This document shows, piece after piece, positions 16,684 through 26,535 of a DNA stretch of 64,000 bases (its first letter is position 1; every line of letters begins with the position of its first letter). The notes under the pieces are model-generated. The model was given only the letters and a program-made list of their open reading frames with translations. It made no database searches and was not told the origin of the DNA. Origin of the DNA: Prodigiosinella aquatilis (GTDB taxonomy: Bacteria; Pseudomonadota; Gammaproteobacteria; Enterobacterales; Enterobacteriaceae); the NCBI GenBank assembly GCA_030388725.1, contig CP128857.1, positions 4,588,001-4,652,000 of the forward strand. Direction: 5' to 3'. A program made the position numbers and the translations under genes.

Positions 16684-17622
16684 ATGTTAGACAATATTCT
16701 CAGAATCGCCACCCGACAGAGCCCACTCGCCCTATGGCAAGCTCAGTATGTCCAACATCGGCTACAGGCATGCCATCCCGGTTTACGCGTAGATCTGGTG
16801 CCAATGATCACCCGCGGTGATGTTCTGCTGGATACACCGCTGGCAAAAGTTGGTGGTAAAGGTTTATTCGTCAAAGAGTTAGAATTGGCCCTGATGGAAA
16901 AACGCGCAGATATCGCCGTACACTCCATGAAAGATGTTCCTATTGAATTTCCTCAAGGCCTGGGTCTGGTCACGATCTGTGAACGCGAAGATCCCCGTGA
17001 CGCCTTTGTTTCCAATCACTATTCTGGTCTGACGGATTTACCCGCTGGAAGCTGTGTCGGAACATCTAGCCTGCGCCGTCAATGTCAGTTGCGGGCGCAG
17101 CGCCCCGATCTGACCATCCGTGATTTACGTGGCAACGTCGGCACACGGCTGGCGAAGCTTGATAGTGGCGAATATGACGCCATTATTCTGGCTGTCGCCG
17201 GTCTGAAACGTCTGGGGCTGGAAAGTCGCATTCGTTGTGCATTAAGCCCGGAAGAGTCGTTACCCGCGGTTGGGCAAGGTGCCGTTGGTATTGAGTGTCG
17301 GTTGGATGATGAGCATACCCGCATGCTGCTGGCACCACTCAATCACACAGAAACAGCAATAAGGGTACAGGCTGAGCGCGCCATGAATACGCGACTGGAA
17401 GGAGGCTGTCAGGTTCCTATTGGCAGTTACGCCGAACTGGAAGGTGAGACGCTGTGGCTACGGGCGCTGGTCGGCGCACCGGATGGCAGTTGCATTATCC
17501 GGAGTGAACGCCGAGGCAACTTGCAGTATGCAGAACAGATTGGCATCAATCTGGCGGAAGAGTTGTTAGCCCGAGGTGCCAAAACCATTTTACAAGCCGT
17601 TTATGGGGACACGCCATCATGA
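16684..17622 (+). CDS. hemC: Porphobilinogen deaminase (hydroxymethylbilane synthase)
   Basis: HemC polymerises four porphobilinogens to hydroxymethylbilane in haem, sirohaem and B12 synthesis. The ATG at 16684 (MLDNILRIATRQSPLALWQA) aligns with E. coli; the open frame extends 13 codons further upstream without similarity. The 312 residues match the family. Key features: GGKGLFVKELE, HSMKDVP, RRQCQLRAQRPDL, RGNVGTRL, and the dipyrromethane-attachment Cys in LEGGCQVPIGSY. It is the first gene of hemCDXY and overlaps hemD by 4 bp. Confidence 0.98.
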   Translation: MLDNILRIATRQSPLALWQAQYVQHRLQACHPGLRVDLVPMITRGDVLLDTPLAKVGGKGLFVKELELALMEKRADIAVHSMKDVPIEFPQGLGLVTICEREDPRDAFVSNHYSGLTDLPAGSCVGTSSLRRQCQLRAQRPDLTIRDLRGNVGTRLAKLDSGEYDAIILAVAGLKRLGLESRIRCALSPEESLPAVGQGAVGIECRLDDEHTRMLLAPLNHTETAIRVQAERAMNTRLEGGCQVPIGSYAELEGETLWLRALVGAPDGSCIIRSERRGNLQYAEQIGINLAEELLARGAKTILQAVYGDTPS

Positions 17623-18359
17623 CGATTCTGGTTACCCGTCCCTCTCCTGCAGGTGAGCAACTGGTAGCCCGCCTCTGTCTGGCCGGTCTGCCAGCTTATC
17701 ACAGTCCATTGATTGATTTTTCGCCTGGCCGGGAATTATCCCAGTTGCCGAGCATGCTTGCTGCATTACATCCTGGTGATCTGGTTATTGTCCTTTCCCA
17801 GCAGGTAGCGGATCATGCTAATCCGGTGTTGGTCCGTACCGGAACCGGATGGCCTAAAGCGTTAACCTACTATGCCGTGGGGCGCACTACCGGATTATCC
17901 CTGCATACCGTTAGCGGCTTGCCCGTGCAATATCCATCGGAACGGGAAACCAGTGAAACCCTGTTGCAACTGCCTTCATTACAGCACGTGGCCGGCAAAC
18001 GGGCGTTACTGTTGCGCGGTAACGGTGGTAGGGAACTGCTTGGCAACACACTGCAAGAACGCGGCGCCGACGTCAGTTACTGTGAATGCTACCAGCGTAA
18101 TCCGGTCTTTTATAATGGTATGGAGCAGAGCCAGCACTGGCAGTCGTTAAACATTAATACGTTGGTAATAACCAGCGGAGAAATGCTGCAACAGCTATAT
18201 ACTTTAGTACCTGATTATTATCGGACATCCTGGCTGCTGTGTTGCCGAGTGATTGTCGTGAGCGAGCGTCTGGCCGATCTGGCCCGAGAGCTTGGCTGGA
18301 GTGATATCCGGATCGCCGATAATGCGGATAACGATGCGCTGATGCGCGCACTACAATAA
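17619..18359 (+). CDS. hemD: Uroporphyrinogen-III synthase
   Basis: HemD closes hydroxymethylbilane with inversion of ring D. The 246-residue product shows the poorly conserved two-domain HemD pattern: N-terminal TILVTRPSPAGEQLVARL, the middle KRALLLRGNGGRELLGNTL with ERGADVSYCECYQR, and TLVITSGEMLQQLY near the C-terminal half. The ATGA overlap with hemC and 20-bp spacing to hemX place it in one operon. Assignment is secure from context. Confidence 0.96.
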   Translation: MTILVTRPSPAGEQLVARLCLAGLPAYHSPLIDFSPGRELSQLPSMLAALHPGDLVIVLSQQVADHANPVLVRTGTGWPKALTYYAVGRTTGLSLHTVSGLPVQYPSERETSETLLQLPSLQHVAGKRALLLRGNGGRELLGNTLQERGADVSYCECYQRNPVFYNGMEQSQHWQSLNINTLVITSGEMLQQLYTLVPDYYRTSWLLCCRVIVVSERLADLARELGWSDIRIADNADNDALMRALQ

Positions 18360-18379
18360 CCTTGATCATAGGTATCATT

Positions 18380-19516
18380 ATGACGGAACACATTACCCCC
18401 CCGCCCCCTCCGGAAGAGGTTGTCGGACGGGTTGAACCCGTACATCCGCAGAAAGAACAGAAAAAACCGCTGACCCCTGTCCCCAAACACCACGGTGTGC
18501 TTCTGGGTATAACAGCAATCGTTATCGCATTAGGGTTAAGCGGCGGTCTTTACTACTACATACATCAACAGGCACAACGTCAGTCCGCCAATATTGATCT
18601 CCTGCAAGCCCGGATCGCCGCTATGCAAAAACAATATCAGCAGGAACAGCAGCAATGGCAGCAGACGCAGGCGCAACAAGGCAAAGCGCAGAGCGCGGCA
18701 GAACAGCAGATTGCGACATTAACTCGCCAGTCGGATGAAATGCGGGAAAAACTGGCGACAATCTCCAATGGCGACTCTCAAACCTGGTTATTGGCGCAGG
18801 CTGATTTTCTGGTGAAAATGGCAGGCCGCAAGCTCTGGAGTGATAAAGACGTGACGACCGCCGTCGCATTGCTGAAAAGTGCCGATATTAGTCTGGCCGA
18901 CATGCACGATCCAAGCCTGATTGATGTGCGCCGCGCGTTAACGCATGACATTAGTACGCTGGCTGCTGTCAACCAGATTGATTTTGACGGCATCATTCTT
19001 AAAGTTAACCAATTGGCCGATCAGGTAGACAATCTGCGTCTGGCGGATAACGATACCGATGAAGCGCCCATGGACGACAACGACACTGCGGTATCGGCTT
19101 CCTTGAGCGAATGGCGGCAAAACCTGATCAAAAGCTGGCATAACTTCCTCTCGGATTTCATTACTATCCGTCGTCGTGACAGTACCGCCGAGCCATTGCT
19201 GGCACCGAATCAAGATGTTTACCTGCGTGAAAATATTCGCTCGCGCCTGTTAATAGCTGCCCAGGCCATTCCCCGTCACCAGAACGAAATCTACAAACAG
19301 TCGCTGGAAACCGCTGCTGTTTGGGTCCGGGCCTATTTTGATGACAACGATCCCAGCACTAAAGCGTTCCTGGAACAGTTGGATGCACTGAGCAAGCAAT
19401 CCATTTCGATGGATGTCCCCACCGAGCTGGAAAGCCAGGCGCTGCTGGAAAAAGTCATGCAGACCCGAGTCCGTAACCTGCTGGCGCAGCCGTCAGCCAC
19501 GCCGCAGGAGGGCTGA
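18380..19516 (+). CDS. hemX: HemX, inner-membrane protein of the hem operon
   Basis: HemX was once described as a uroporphyrin-III C-methyltransferase, but the protein lacks a methyltransferase fold. It is a single-pass membrane protein. Start MTEHITPPPPPEE (18380) is preferred over an upstream ATG at 18362. It has a cytoplasmic proline-rich N-terminus, one transmembrane helix (GVLLGITAIVIALGLSGG), a Gln/Ala-rich coiled coil (residues about 75-130), then the conserved domain (WLLAQADFLVKMAGRKLW, APNQDVYLRENIRSRLL). It lies 2 bp upstream of hemY. Confidence 0.93.
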   Translation: MTEHITPPPPPEEVVGRVEPVHPQKEQKKPLTPVPKHHGVLLGITAIVIALGLSGGLYYYIHQQAQRQSANIDLLQARIAAMQKQYQQEQQQWQQTQAQQGKAQSAAEQQIATLTRQSDEMREKLATISNGDSQTWLLAQADFLVKMAGRKLWSDKDVTTAVALLKSADISLADMHDPSLIDVRRALTHDISTLAAVNQIDFDGIILKVNQLADQVDNLRLADNDTDEAPMDDNDTAVSASLSEWRQNLIKSWHNFLSDFITIRRRDSTAEPLLAPNQDVYLRENIRSRLLIAAQAIPRHQNEIYKQSLETAAVWVRAYFDDNDPSTKAFLEQLDALSKQSISMDVPTELESQALLEKVMQTRVRNLLAQPSATPQEG

Positions 19517-19518
19517 TT

Positions 19519-20712
19519 ATGCTAAAGGTCTTGTTGCTGTTTATCGTGCTCATCGCTGGTATCGTCGTTGGCCCGATGATGGCGGGGCATCAGGGTTATG
19601 TATTGATTCAGACCGACAACTACAACGTTGAAACCAGCGTTACCGGTCTGGTGATTATGCTGGTTCTGTTTTTGCTGGCTTTCCTGATCATCGAATGGTT
19701 GCTGCGCCGGATTTTTCGTACCGGTTCACGTACTCATGGCTGGTTTATCGGACGCAAAAGCAGTCGAGCCCGTAAGCAAACCAAGGCGGCGTTACTTAAA
19801 CTGGCCGAAGGCGATTATCTACAGGTAGAAAAACTACTAATGCGTAATGCCGATCATGCCGATCAACCGGTGGTAAATTATCTGTTGGCGGCAGAAGCGG
19901 CTCAGCAACGTGGTGATGACTTCCGTACCAAACAATATCTGGAGCGTGCAGCAGAAATTGCGGATACCAATCAGCTTCCGGTGGATATCACCCGCGTGCG
20001 TATCCAGTTGGCTCGCAACGAAGATCATGCTGCCCGTCACGGTATTGATCATCTGCTGGAAGTCGCCCCACGGCACCCGGAAGTGCTGCGGCTAGCGGAA
20101 CAGGCGTTCCTGCGTACCGGCGCTTACAGCGCGTTGCTGGATATTCTGCCCGCCATGCGCAAAATTCAGTTGCACGATGAACAACAACTACAGGATCTCC
20201 AGCAACGTTCAACCATTGGGCTGATGAATCAGGCCATGTCCGAAGGGGGTAGCGAGGGACTCAGGCAATGGTGGAAAAACCAGAGCCGGAAAACGCGTCA
20301 GGAGCTGACGTTACAAATAGCAATGGCGGAACATTTAATCCAATGTGACGACCCCGATACCGCCCAACAGATTATTGTGGATGGTCTGAAACGCCAGTAT
20401 GACGAGCGTCTGATACTACTCATGCCACGCATCAAAACCGGAAACCCTGATCAACTGGAAAAAATACTGCGTCAATTGCTTAAACAACACGGTGCCACAC
20501 CGTTACTACACAGTACGCTGGGGCAGTTGTTGATGAAGCACGGTGAATGGCAACAGGCTGTAGATGCCTTCCGCGCCGCATTGGAAATACGGCCGGATGC
20601 CTATGATTACGCCTGGTGCGCGGATGCGCTGGATCGCCTGCATCTGCCGGATGAAGCGACCCGGATGCGACGAGAAGGGTTGCTGTTGACACTGCAATCA
20701 AACCCGCAGTAA
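19519..20712 (+). CDS. hemY: HemY, TPR-containing inner-membrane protein
   Basis: The enterobacterial HemY (unrelated to Bacillus protoporphyrinogen oxidase) is an inner-membrane protein of late haem synthesis with unclear function. The 397 residues (E. coli 398) have two N-terminal transmembrane helices (VLLLFIVLIAGIVVGPMM; TGLVIMLVLFLLAFLIIEW), a basic stretch GRKSSRARKQTKAALLKL, then helical tetratricopeptide repeats, the last visible as LGQLLMKHGEWQQAVDAF. It ends the hemCDXY operon and is followed by two hairpins. Confidence 0.95.
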   Translation: MLKVLLLFIVLIAGIVVGPMMAGHQGYVLIQTDNYNVETSVTGLVIMLVLFLLAFLIIEWLLRRIFRTGSRTHGWFIGRKSSRARKQTKAALLKLAEGDYLQVEKLLMRNADHADQPVVNYLLAAEAAQQRGDDFRTKQYLERAAEIADTNQLPVDITRVRIQLARNEDHAARHGIDHLLEVAPRHPEVLRLAEQAFLRTGAYSALLDILPAMRKIQLHDEQQLQDLQQRSTIGLMNQAMSEGGSEGLRQWWKNQSRKTRQELTLQIAMAEHLIQCDDPDTAQQIIVDGLKRQYDERLILLMPRIKTGNPDQLEKILRQLLKQHGATPLLHSTLGQLLMKHGEWQQAVDAFRAALEIRPDAYDYAWCADALDRLHLPDEATRMRREGLLLTLQSNPQ

Positions 20713-20724
20713 TCCCGCTATGCT

Positions 20725-20760
20725 TTTATACGTTCAGGGGAAATGCCCTGAACGTATAAA
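20725..20760. repeat. 15-bp perfect inverted repeat after hemY
   Basis: Bases 20725-20739 (tttatacgttcaggg) pair perfectly with 20746-20760 around a 6-nt loop, 12 bp after the hemY stop. No U-tract follows on the plus strand. It may act as a 3'-end stabiliser or a terminator with the second hairpin downstream. Confidence 0.6.
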
Positions 20761-20850
20761 GATGTCAGGACACGCAACAAGCCGTTGAGTATCCTCGTCC
20801 TCAGATAGCCTCTGCCATAATCCCCGACACGCGCTTCTCTTTCCCGGCAT

Positions 20851-20889
20851 AGCCGTATTCACCCGACCGGTGAATCACTATCGGCTTTT
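20851..20889 (+). terminator. Possible intrinsic terminator for the hem operon
   Basis: The outer stem AGCCG/CGGCT with an inner ATTCACC/GGTGAAT stem is followed by three T residues beyond the stem, immediately before the edd stop codon. A 6-nt bulge weakens it. It would stop plus-strand transcripts from running into the edd gene. Confidence 0.4.
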
Positions 20890-20890
20890 A

Positions 20891-22687
20891 CTAAAAACGG
20901 AAAATTGTCGCGCCCTGTTCCGCATTGGAAACGGCTTGACGAAACACCGAGAACAATTCCTGGCCCGAGCCTACCTGCTCTGCCGTCCAATCTGGATGAT
21001 ATGCTACACGGTCAGATAGATCGGCCAAGACATCAATTTGCCCGCTGTCTGCATCAATCCGAATGATATCGCCATCAATGAGGCGGCATAATGGCCCGTC
21101 TTTTTTTGCTTCCGGGCAGAGATGAAGTACCGCCGGAACCTTACCCGACGCACCGGATAACCGTCCGTCCGTGACAAGAAAGACCTTCAACCCATCCTTC
21201 ATCAGATTACCCAGTATCGGCATTAACTTATGCAGCTCAGGCATTCCATTGGCCGCGGGCCCATTGTGCCGGACCACAATCACGACATCTTGCGTGAACT
21301 CATTGGCGTGATAAGCGCTCTCGACATCATGTTGTGATTCAAACACCCGGGCCGGCGCTTCGATAAAACGGCACTCCGGGGCAACCGCACTGACTTTAAT
21401 GATCCCACGGCCCAGATTACCTCCCACCACCTTGAGTCCGCCGTGTGCACTGAAATGCTCACCAGGAAGCGCAATGACATCAGAATTCATAGAGTCTGTA
21501 GCCGGATGATAGGTTATCTGTCCGCCATCCAGCCGGGGCACTTTCATATAGTCGGACAGGCTACCAAAGACCGGAGTGGCATCCAGATGCAGCAAATCAC
21601 GTTCTGCCAACGCTTTCATCAAGGTAGGCACCCCGCCAGCCCGCTGAAATTCATTGATATCAGCTGGCCCATTCGGATACATCTTCACTAATAAGGGGAC
21701 GACTTGCGACAGAGCATCGATGTCATCCCAGTTCAGGATGTAACCAGCCGCGGCAGCCACTGCAACCATATGAATGGAATGGTTAGTGCTTCCTCCCGAT
21801 GCCAGTAACGCAACCAATCCATTCACCAGAGCCTTTTCATCCAGCACGCTAGACAAAGGGCGGTATTGCGCATTGTTATGGCTGATAGCAGCAATATGCT
21901 CTGCTATTTTTATCGTCAGAGCCTCACGCAGAGGATCGGCCGGGGGAACAAATGCCGAGCCGGGCAACATCAGCCCCATAGCTTCAAATACCAGTTGATT
22001 GGTATTGGCAGTACCGAAAAAAGTGCAGGTTCCCGGGGCATGGTAAGCATCGCATTCCATATGCAGCAACGCATCTTTACCAACCTCACCCGCCGCATAT
22101 TGCTGGCGTATTTTCACTTTATAATTATTGCTGATCCCGGTTGGCATCGGCCCTGATGGTACAAACGCGGTTGGTAAGTGACCAAAAGACAGCGCACCAA
22201 TCAACTGACCAGGAGCAATTTTATCGCACACGCCCAGCAGCAGTGAGGCATCAAATGTATTGTGGCTCAGTGATATGGCCGTCGCCTGTGCAATCAAATC
22301 CCGGGAAAACAGAGACAATGACATACCGTCCTGTCCCTGTGTTATACCGTCACACATGGCAGGTACGCCGCCGGCAACCTGGGCGCTGTGCCCCAGTTGC
22401 GCTAGTGCCCGTTTAATCAGGTCAGGGTAAAACGCGTAGGGCTGATGAGCACTTAACATATCGCTGTATGCGGTAATAATCCCCACGTTGACCCGGGTAA
22501 AATCCAGAATAGATTTTTTCTGCATGGCGGAACAGGCAGCAACCGTATGGGCCAGATTACCGCAGGATAAGTGTGCACGGCGTTTCCACTTCACGGCCTG
22601 TGCATCAATTTTGTCCAGATAACGACGGCGTGTTTCCTGGCTCCGCCCGGCGATATTACGGCTGATCTGTTCAATGATGTTATTCAT
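20891..22687 (-). CDS. edd: Phosphogluconate dehydratase (Entner-Doudoroff)
   Basis: Edd dehydrates 6-phosphogluconate to 2-keto-3-deoxy-6-phosphogluconate. The 598-residue protein belongs to the IlvD/Edd Fe-S dehydratase family: HLSCGNLAHTVAACSAM, GGVPAMCDGITQGQDGM (cluster Cys), GVCDKIAPGQL, CTFFGTANTNQ, LASGGSTNHSIH and VTDGRLSGASGKVP. Length is close to E. coli Edd (603). Here it is the promoter-distal gene of an idonate/gluconate operon. No eda is nearby, so the KDPG aldolase must be encoded elsewhere. It lies 20 bp after the gluconokinase gene. Confidence 0.93.
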   Translation of the reverse strand: MNNIIEQISRNIAGRSQETRRRYLDKIDAQAVKWKRRAHLSCGNLAHTVAACSAMQKKSILDFTRVNVGIITAYSDMLSAHQPYAFYPDLIKRALAQLGHSAQVAGGVPAMCDGITQGQDGMSLSLFSRDLIAQATAISLSHNTFDASLLLGVCDKIAPGQLIGALSFGHLPTAFVPSGPMPTGISNNYKVKIRQQYAAGEVGKDALLHMECDAYHAPGTCTFFGTANTNQLVFEAMGLMLPGSAFVPPADPLREALTIKIAEHIAAISHNNAQYRPLSSVLDEKALVNGLVALLASGGSTNHSIHMVAVAAAAGYILNWDDIDALSQVVPLLVKMYPNGPADINEFQRAGGVPTLMKALAERDLLHLDATPVFGSLSDYMKVPRLDGGQITYHPATDSMNSDVIALPGEHFSAHGGLKVVGGNLGRGIIKVSAVAPECRFIEAPARVFESQHDVESAYHANEFTQDVVIVVRHNGPAANGMPELHKLMPILGNLMKDGLKVFLVTDGRLSGASGKVPAVLHLCPEAKKDGPLCRLIDGDIIRIDADSGQIDVLADLSDRVAYHPDWTAEQVGSGQELFSVFRQAVSNAEQGATIFRF

Positions 22688-22707
22688 ACACCCACCTCCA
22701 CGATATT

Positions 22708-23235
22708 TTAAAGACAGTAACAGCGGACCGCGTCAACACAACGCGTCACGACATCATCAAAATCACCGTCGATATCCACATGGAGAACATCAGGTTCATC
22801 ATCGCCTGGCATTTCCAGCGCCTCAAACTGACTCTTCAGTAGTTCAACCGGCATGAAATGACCGGTACGAGCCTGCATACGTGCTAATACCAGTTCAAAG
22901 GAACCGTATAAATGAATAAAGGCCACATGCTCATTACCATCTCGAATCATATCGCGGTACTTCTTCTTCAGCGCCGAACAAACAATAATGCCGGTTTCAT
23001 TTTTCTTTTCCATACTGAATGCGGCATCACGAATACGTTCAAGCCAGGGTAATCGGTCATCATCGTTTAAAGGATGTCCGCTCGCCATCTTTAAAATATT
23101 ATGTCGAGGATGCAGATCATCTCCATCAATAAATTTGGCGCCAAGCGTTCTTGCCAATGCTGCACCTATTGTTGACTTCCCTGTACTTGCCACGCCCATC
23201 AGCACAAAACTTTTCCCGCCTTTTTCTCGTTTCAT
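22708..23235 (-). CDS. Gluconokinase (GntK/IdnK type)
   Basis: This kinase phosphorylates D-gluconate to 6-phosphogluconate, the substrate of the adjacent Edd. The 175 residues match GntK. The Walker A MGVASTGKSTIG lies at residues about 13-24, followed by the family motifs FIDGDDLHPRHNILKMASGH, DDDRLPWLERI and CSALKKKYRDMIR. By context (next to idnR) it is the functional counterpart of IdnK; sequence alone does not separate thermosensitive IdnK from GntK, so I give no symbol. Confidence 0.92.
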   Translation of the reverse strand: MKREKGGKSFVLMGVASTGKSTIGAALARTLGAKFIDGDDLHPRHNILKMASGHPLNDDDRLPWLERIRDAAFSMEKKNETGIIVCSALKKKYRDMIRDGNEHVAFIHLYGSFELVLARMQARTGHFMPVELLKSQFEALEMPGDDEPDVLHVDIDGDFDDVVTRCVDAVRCYCL

Positions 23236-23300
23236 TTATAAACCTTATCTAAAAATAATTTCACACAGACAAGTCATCACGCCCATTTGAGGCAAAAAAT

Positions 23301-24299
23301 TCACAATGTTTCCCCGAGATAAATTTGATATCCCAAATCCATTGAATACGTTGAATAATGAGTATCGTTGATTTTATTTAACAGAATACTTGCTGCTTTT
23401 TGACCGACCATAAACCGGGGAGTGATAACACTGGCGAGACTGGGAACCATTTCCTTCCCGATTTCAAGCCCATGGAATCCTGCAATCGATATATCATCAG
23501 GAACGTTGATCCCTTGTTTAAAACAGCTAATCAACGCACCAACGGCGATATCATCATTAGTACAGAAAATACCATCGAGATCCGGATGTTCCTTTAATGC
23601 CAATGCCAATAATTGTGTGCCAAGCTGAATGGATGAAATGGATTTAGGGTTAATATGGTGAGTAGGTAATCCTTTTTTTCTCATAGCCTCACAATACCCT
23701 TGAAACCGTAATTCATCACGCAGATCGTCCTGAGAGCCAAGATAAATAATCTTTTTCTTATTACGGTTTTCCAGCATCGTTGAAACCATGTCGAATGCGG
23801 CTTTACTGTTAGAGTAACCAACTTCCATATCCAGGCATGGTCCTTCAATATCCATAACTTCCACAATAGGGATTTTAGCTGAGCGTAAATATTTCACTGC
23901 TCGCACCGTGTGCGATTTTTCAGACAAAATAATTCCATCAATATTATAAGCGAGCAAATTGATGATTTGTTCTTCTTCCGATTTCTGTTTGTAATTGTAA
24001 TTAGCAATCAATATTTGATATTGCTTCCCGGAAGTAACCGACTCAATACCTGCGAGCATATCGGCAAAGATTTGATTTTTGAACGAAGGGATCAAAACAC
24101 CAATCGTGTAACTCTTTGTATTAAGCAACATTTCTGGTGCCCGGTTGGGGATGTAATTAACCTCCTCCATAATCTGAGCAATTTTTTTCCCTGTTTCAGG
24201 TGCAACCTGGTTAGGTGTCCTCAGATACCGACTCACCGTCATCTTGGTCACATTCGCTAGATTCGCTATATCCTGCAACGTTACTCTATGGTTTTTCAT
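23301..24299 (-). CDS. idnR: LacI-family regulator of idonate/gluconate catabolism
   Basis: The 332-residue repressor/activator has a LacI helix-turn-helix at residues 6-27 (VTLQDIANLANVTKMTVSRY), a hinge helix (YIPNRAPEMLLNTKSY) and a periplasmic-binding-protein-like effector domain. Similarity to E. coli IdnR is high throughout (IMEEVNYIPNRAP, LLAYNIDGIILSEK, SIAGFHGLEIG, LASVITPRF). IdnR senses idonate or 5-ketogluconate, with GntR-like operators. It lies within the operon it probably controls; candidate operators are at 27651-27725. Confidence 0.92.
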   Translation of the reverse strand: MKNHRVTLQDIANLANVTKMTVSRYLRTPNQVAPETGKKIAQIMEEVNYIPNRAPEMLLNTKSYTIGVLIPSFKNQIFADMLAGIESVTSGKQYQILIANYNYKQKSEEEQIINLLAYNIDGIILSEKSHTVRAVKYLRSAKIPIVEVMDIEGPCLDMEVGYSNSKAAFDMVSTMLENRNKKKIIYLGSQDDLRDELRFQGYCEAMRKKGLPTHHINPKSISSIQLGTQLLALALKEHPDLDGIFCTNDDIAVGALISCFKQGINVPDDISIAGFHGLEIGKEMVPSLASVITPRFMVGQKAASILLNKINDTHYSTYSMDLGYQIYLGETL

Positions 24300-24355
24300 G
24301 CTCTCTCTGCCATTACTTCAGGGCAGGCGCGCTTCCTGCCCTGATGATTGAACGC

Positions 24356-25678
24356 CTACGCGTGGATAACACTATTAAGCATGAGGACACCAATAAGTCC
24401 CAATATGGATATCAGTGTTTCCATCACCGTCCACACCTTTAATGTTTCTACCACACTAAGATTGAAATACCCTTTAAACAACCAGAAACCAGGATCATTC
24501 ACATGTGACGCAATCACACTGCCGGCCCCCACGGCCAACACCATTAACGCGGGATCAACATGTGTAATCGCAATTAAAGGTAATACAATACCCGCGGTAG
24601 TAATCGCCGCGACCGTTGCCGATCCCAGGGCAACTCTCAGCAAGGCGGCTACTGTCCAGCACATTAGCAATGGAGATAGAGAGGACCCCTTCATCAGCAT
24701 CGCAATATAATTGCCCACCCCACTATCAACCAGGACCTGTTTAAATGCGCCGCCACCAGCAATAATAAACATGATCATGGCTATGGCACCGATAGAGTCA
24801 CTCGCAATCGCCATGACAGACTCTATATTTCGTCCATTACGCAGACCCAACGTAAATATAGCCAATACGATAGCAATAAAAAGAGCAACGGCAGGGTGTC
24901 CGATAAATTCAAAAAGCAATCGTACCGTATTACCTTTTGGCAACAACATTTCACAAATTGCAGCAGAAGCCATTAAAATAACCGGAATAATAGCGGATAA
25001 CAGGCTGACGCCAAAACCCGGCATCTCTTCTTCAGCAAATACATGGGGATTAAACAGTCCCTTAGGGGGCTCTTTTTCGTATTTTTTAAGCAACTTTGAA
25101 AATAAAGGACCGGCGATGATAACCGTAGGAATCGCAATAATAAGGCCATAGAGCAATGTTGTGCCCAGGTTTGCATTAAAAATGGTGGCAATCGCTGTCG
25201 GACCAGGATGAGGCGGCAGAAAACAGTGGGTCACAGAAAGCGCGGCCACCATGGGAACCCCAACGTAAAGCAACGGTAATCCGGCAGAGGCAACAATAGT
25301 AAAAACCAGTGGCAGCAATAATACAAAACCCACTTCATAGAACATGGCCAAGCCAACAATTAATCCGGTAATTAACAAGGCCCATTGAATATTATTTCTG
25401 CCAAATCGATGAATCAGGGTAGACGCAATGCGTTGTGCCGCCCCGGTATCAGAAATCAATCGGCCAAGCATCGCACCAAACCCAAGAATAAGTGCTAACC
25501 CGCCAAGGGTATTGCCTATACCAGACTGAATAGAGGCAATCGTTTTAAGTGGTGTCATTCCTTCGGCAATTCCTACCAGCGCAGCAACCAGCACTAGTGC
25601 GATAAATCCATTTATTTTGAAGCCAATCATAAGAATAAGTAAGAGAACGACACCAATCGCTATTATTATTAACGGCAT
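24356..25678 (-). CDS. idnT: L-idonate/5-ketogluconate/gluconate:H+ symporter
   Basis: A GntP-family permease of 440 residues with about 12-14 transmembrane helices. It aligns almost end to end with E. coli IdnT (MPLIIIAIGVVLLLILMIGF, LGGLALILGFGAMLGRL, THCFLPPHPGPTAIATIF, NDPGFWLFKGYFNLSV). It brings idonate, 5-ketogluconate or gluconate into the cytoplasm for IdnD/IdnO and gluconokinase. It is located between idnO and idnR, in the E. coli order. Confidence 0.93.
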   Translation of the reverse strand: MPLIIIAIGVVLLLILMIGFKINGFIALVLVAALVGIAEGMTPLKTIASIQSGIGNTLGGLALILGFGAMLGRLISDTGAAQRIASTLIHRFGRNNIQWALLITGLIVGLAMFYEVGFVLLLPLVFTIVASAGLPLLYVGVPMVAALSVTHCFLPPHPGPTAIATIFNANLGTTLLYGLIIAIPTVIIAGPLFSKLLKKYEKEPPKGLFNPHVFAEEEMPGFGVSLLSAIIPVILMASAAICEMLLPKGNTVRLLFEFIGHPAVALFIAIVLAIFTLGLRNGRNIESVMAIASDSIGAIAMIMFIIAGGGAFKQVLVDSGVGNYIAMLMKGSSLSPLLMCWTVAALLRVALGSATVAAITTAGIVLPLIAITHVDPALMVLAVGAGSVIASHVNDPGFWLFKGYFNLSVVETLKVWTVMETLISILGLIGVLMLNSVIHA

Positions 25679-25753
25679 ACAATACTCCTGGAATAAAGGC
25701 AGCGATAATCCGCCGCCAATGGAAACAATATATATTTAGTCTCAATATCAGAT

Positions 25754-26518
25754 TTATACGGCGACCAGCATTCCACCATCGACGAATAATAAATGTCCAT
25801 TAACAAAATCTGATGCTTGTGATGATAAAAAGACAGCAGAACCAATAAGCTCTTTCGGATCACCCCAACGCGCAGCAGGAGTACGTTTCGTCAACCATGA
25901 AGTGAACTCTTCATTTTCAACCAGCGCTTTCGTCATTTCAGTTTTAAAATATCCAGGGGCAATACCATTTATCTGAATATTATAACGAGCGAGCTCTACA
26001 CACATGCCACGTGTTAACATTTTTACAGCGCCTTTCGATGCGGCATACGGTGTAATCGTATCTCTACCCAGTTCGCTTTGCATTGAACAAATATTAATAA
26101 TCTTCCCGCTCCTGCGAACCATCATTTTACGGGCCACGGCTTGAGAAACAAAAAATACGGCTGTCTGGTTAACAGCAATAACATCGTTCCACTCATTCTC
26201 AGGGAATTCAGTAAAAGGGTGCCGCCGTTGAATACCAGCATTATTGATCAAAACGTCAATTTCACCGATATTGTCTTCTATGTAATCGACAGACTCATTC
26301 ACACTATGATTATTTGTCACATCAAATGGCATTGAATAAGCCACATAACCCATTTTTTTTAATTCCGAGACCGCATTCTCTGAACGCTCGGCGGTCACAT
26401 CATTTACAATAATTTCTGCTCCATACTCAGCCAACCCTTTGGCGAGTAAAAAACCGATGCCCTGTGCCGCGCCAGTAATAAGTATTTTTTTATTCTCTAA
26501 TGAAAATAGATTTTTCAT
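25754..26518 (-). CDS. idnO: Gluconate 5-dehydrogenase (5-keto-D-gluconate reductase)
   Basis: IdnO reduces 5-ketogluconate to gluconate with NADPH. It is a short-chain dehydrogenase of 254 residues with cofactor motif TGAAQGIG (residues about 16-23), NNAG motif in VLINNAGIQRRHPF and catalytic Ser...YxxxK in MQSELGRDTITPYAASKGAV. Spacing to idnD is 17 bp. The substrate is assigned from similarity to E. coli IdnO and from operon context. Confidence 0.92.
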   Translation of the reverse strand: MKNLFSLENKKILITGAAQGIGFLLAKGLAEYGAEIIVNDVTAERSENAVSELKKMGYVAYSMPFDVTNNHSVNESVDYIEDNIGEIDVLINNAGIQRRHPFTEFPENEWNDVIAVNQTAVFFVSQAVARKMMVRRSGKIINICSMQSELGRDTITPYAASKGAVKMLTRGMCVELARYNIQINGIAPGYFKTEMTKALVENEEFTSWLTKRTPAARWGDPKELIGSAVFLSSQASDFVNGHLLFVDGGMLVAV

Positions 26519-26535
26519 AACAACCTCAATTAAAA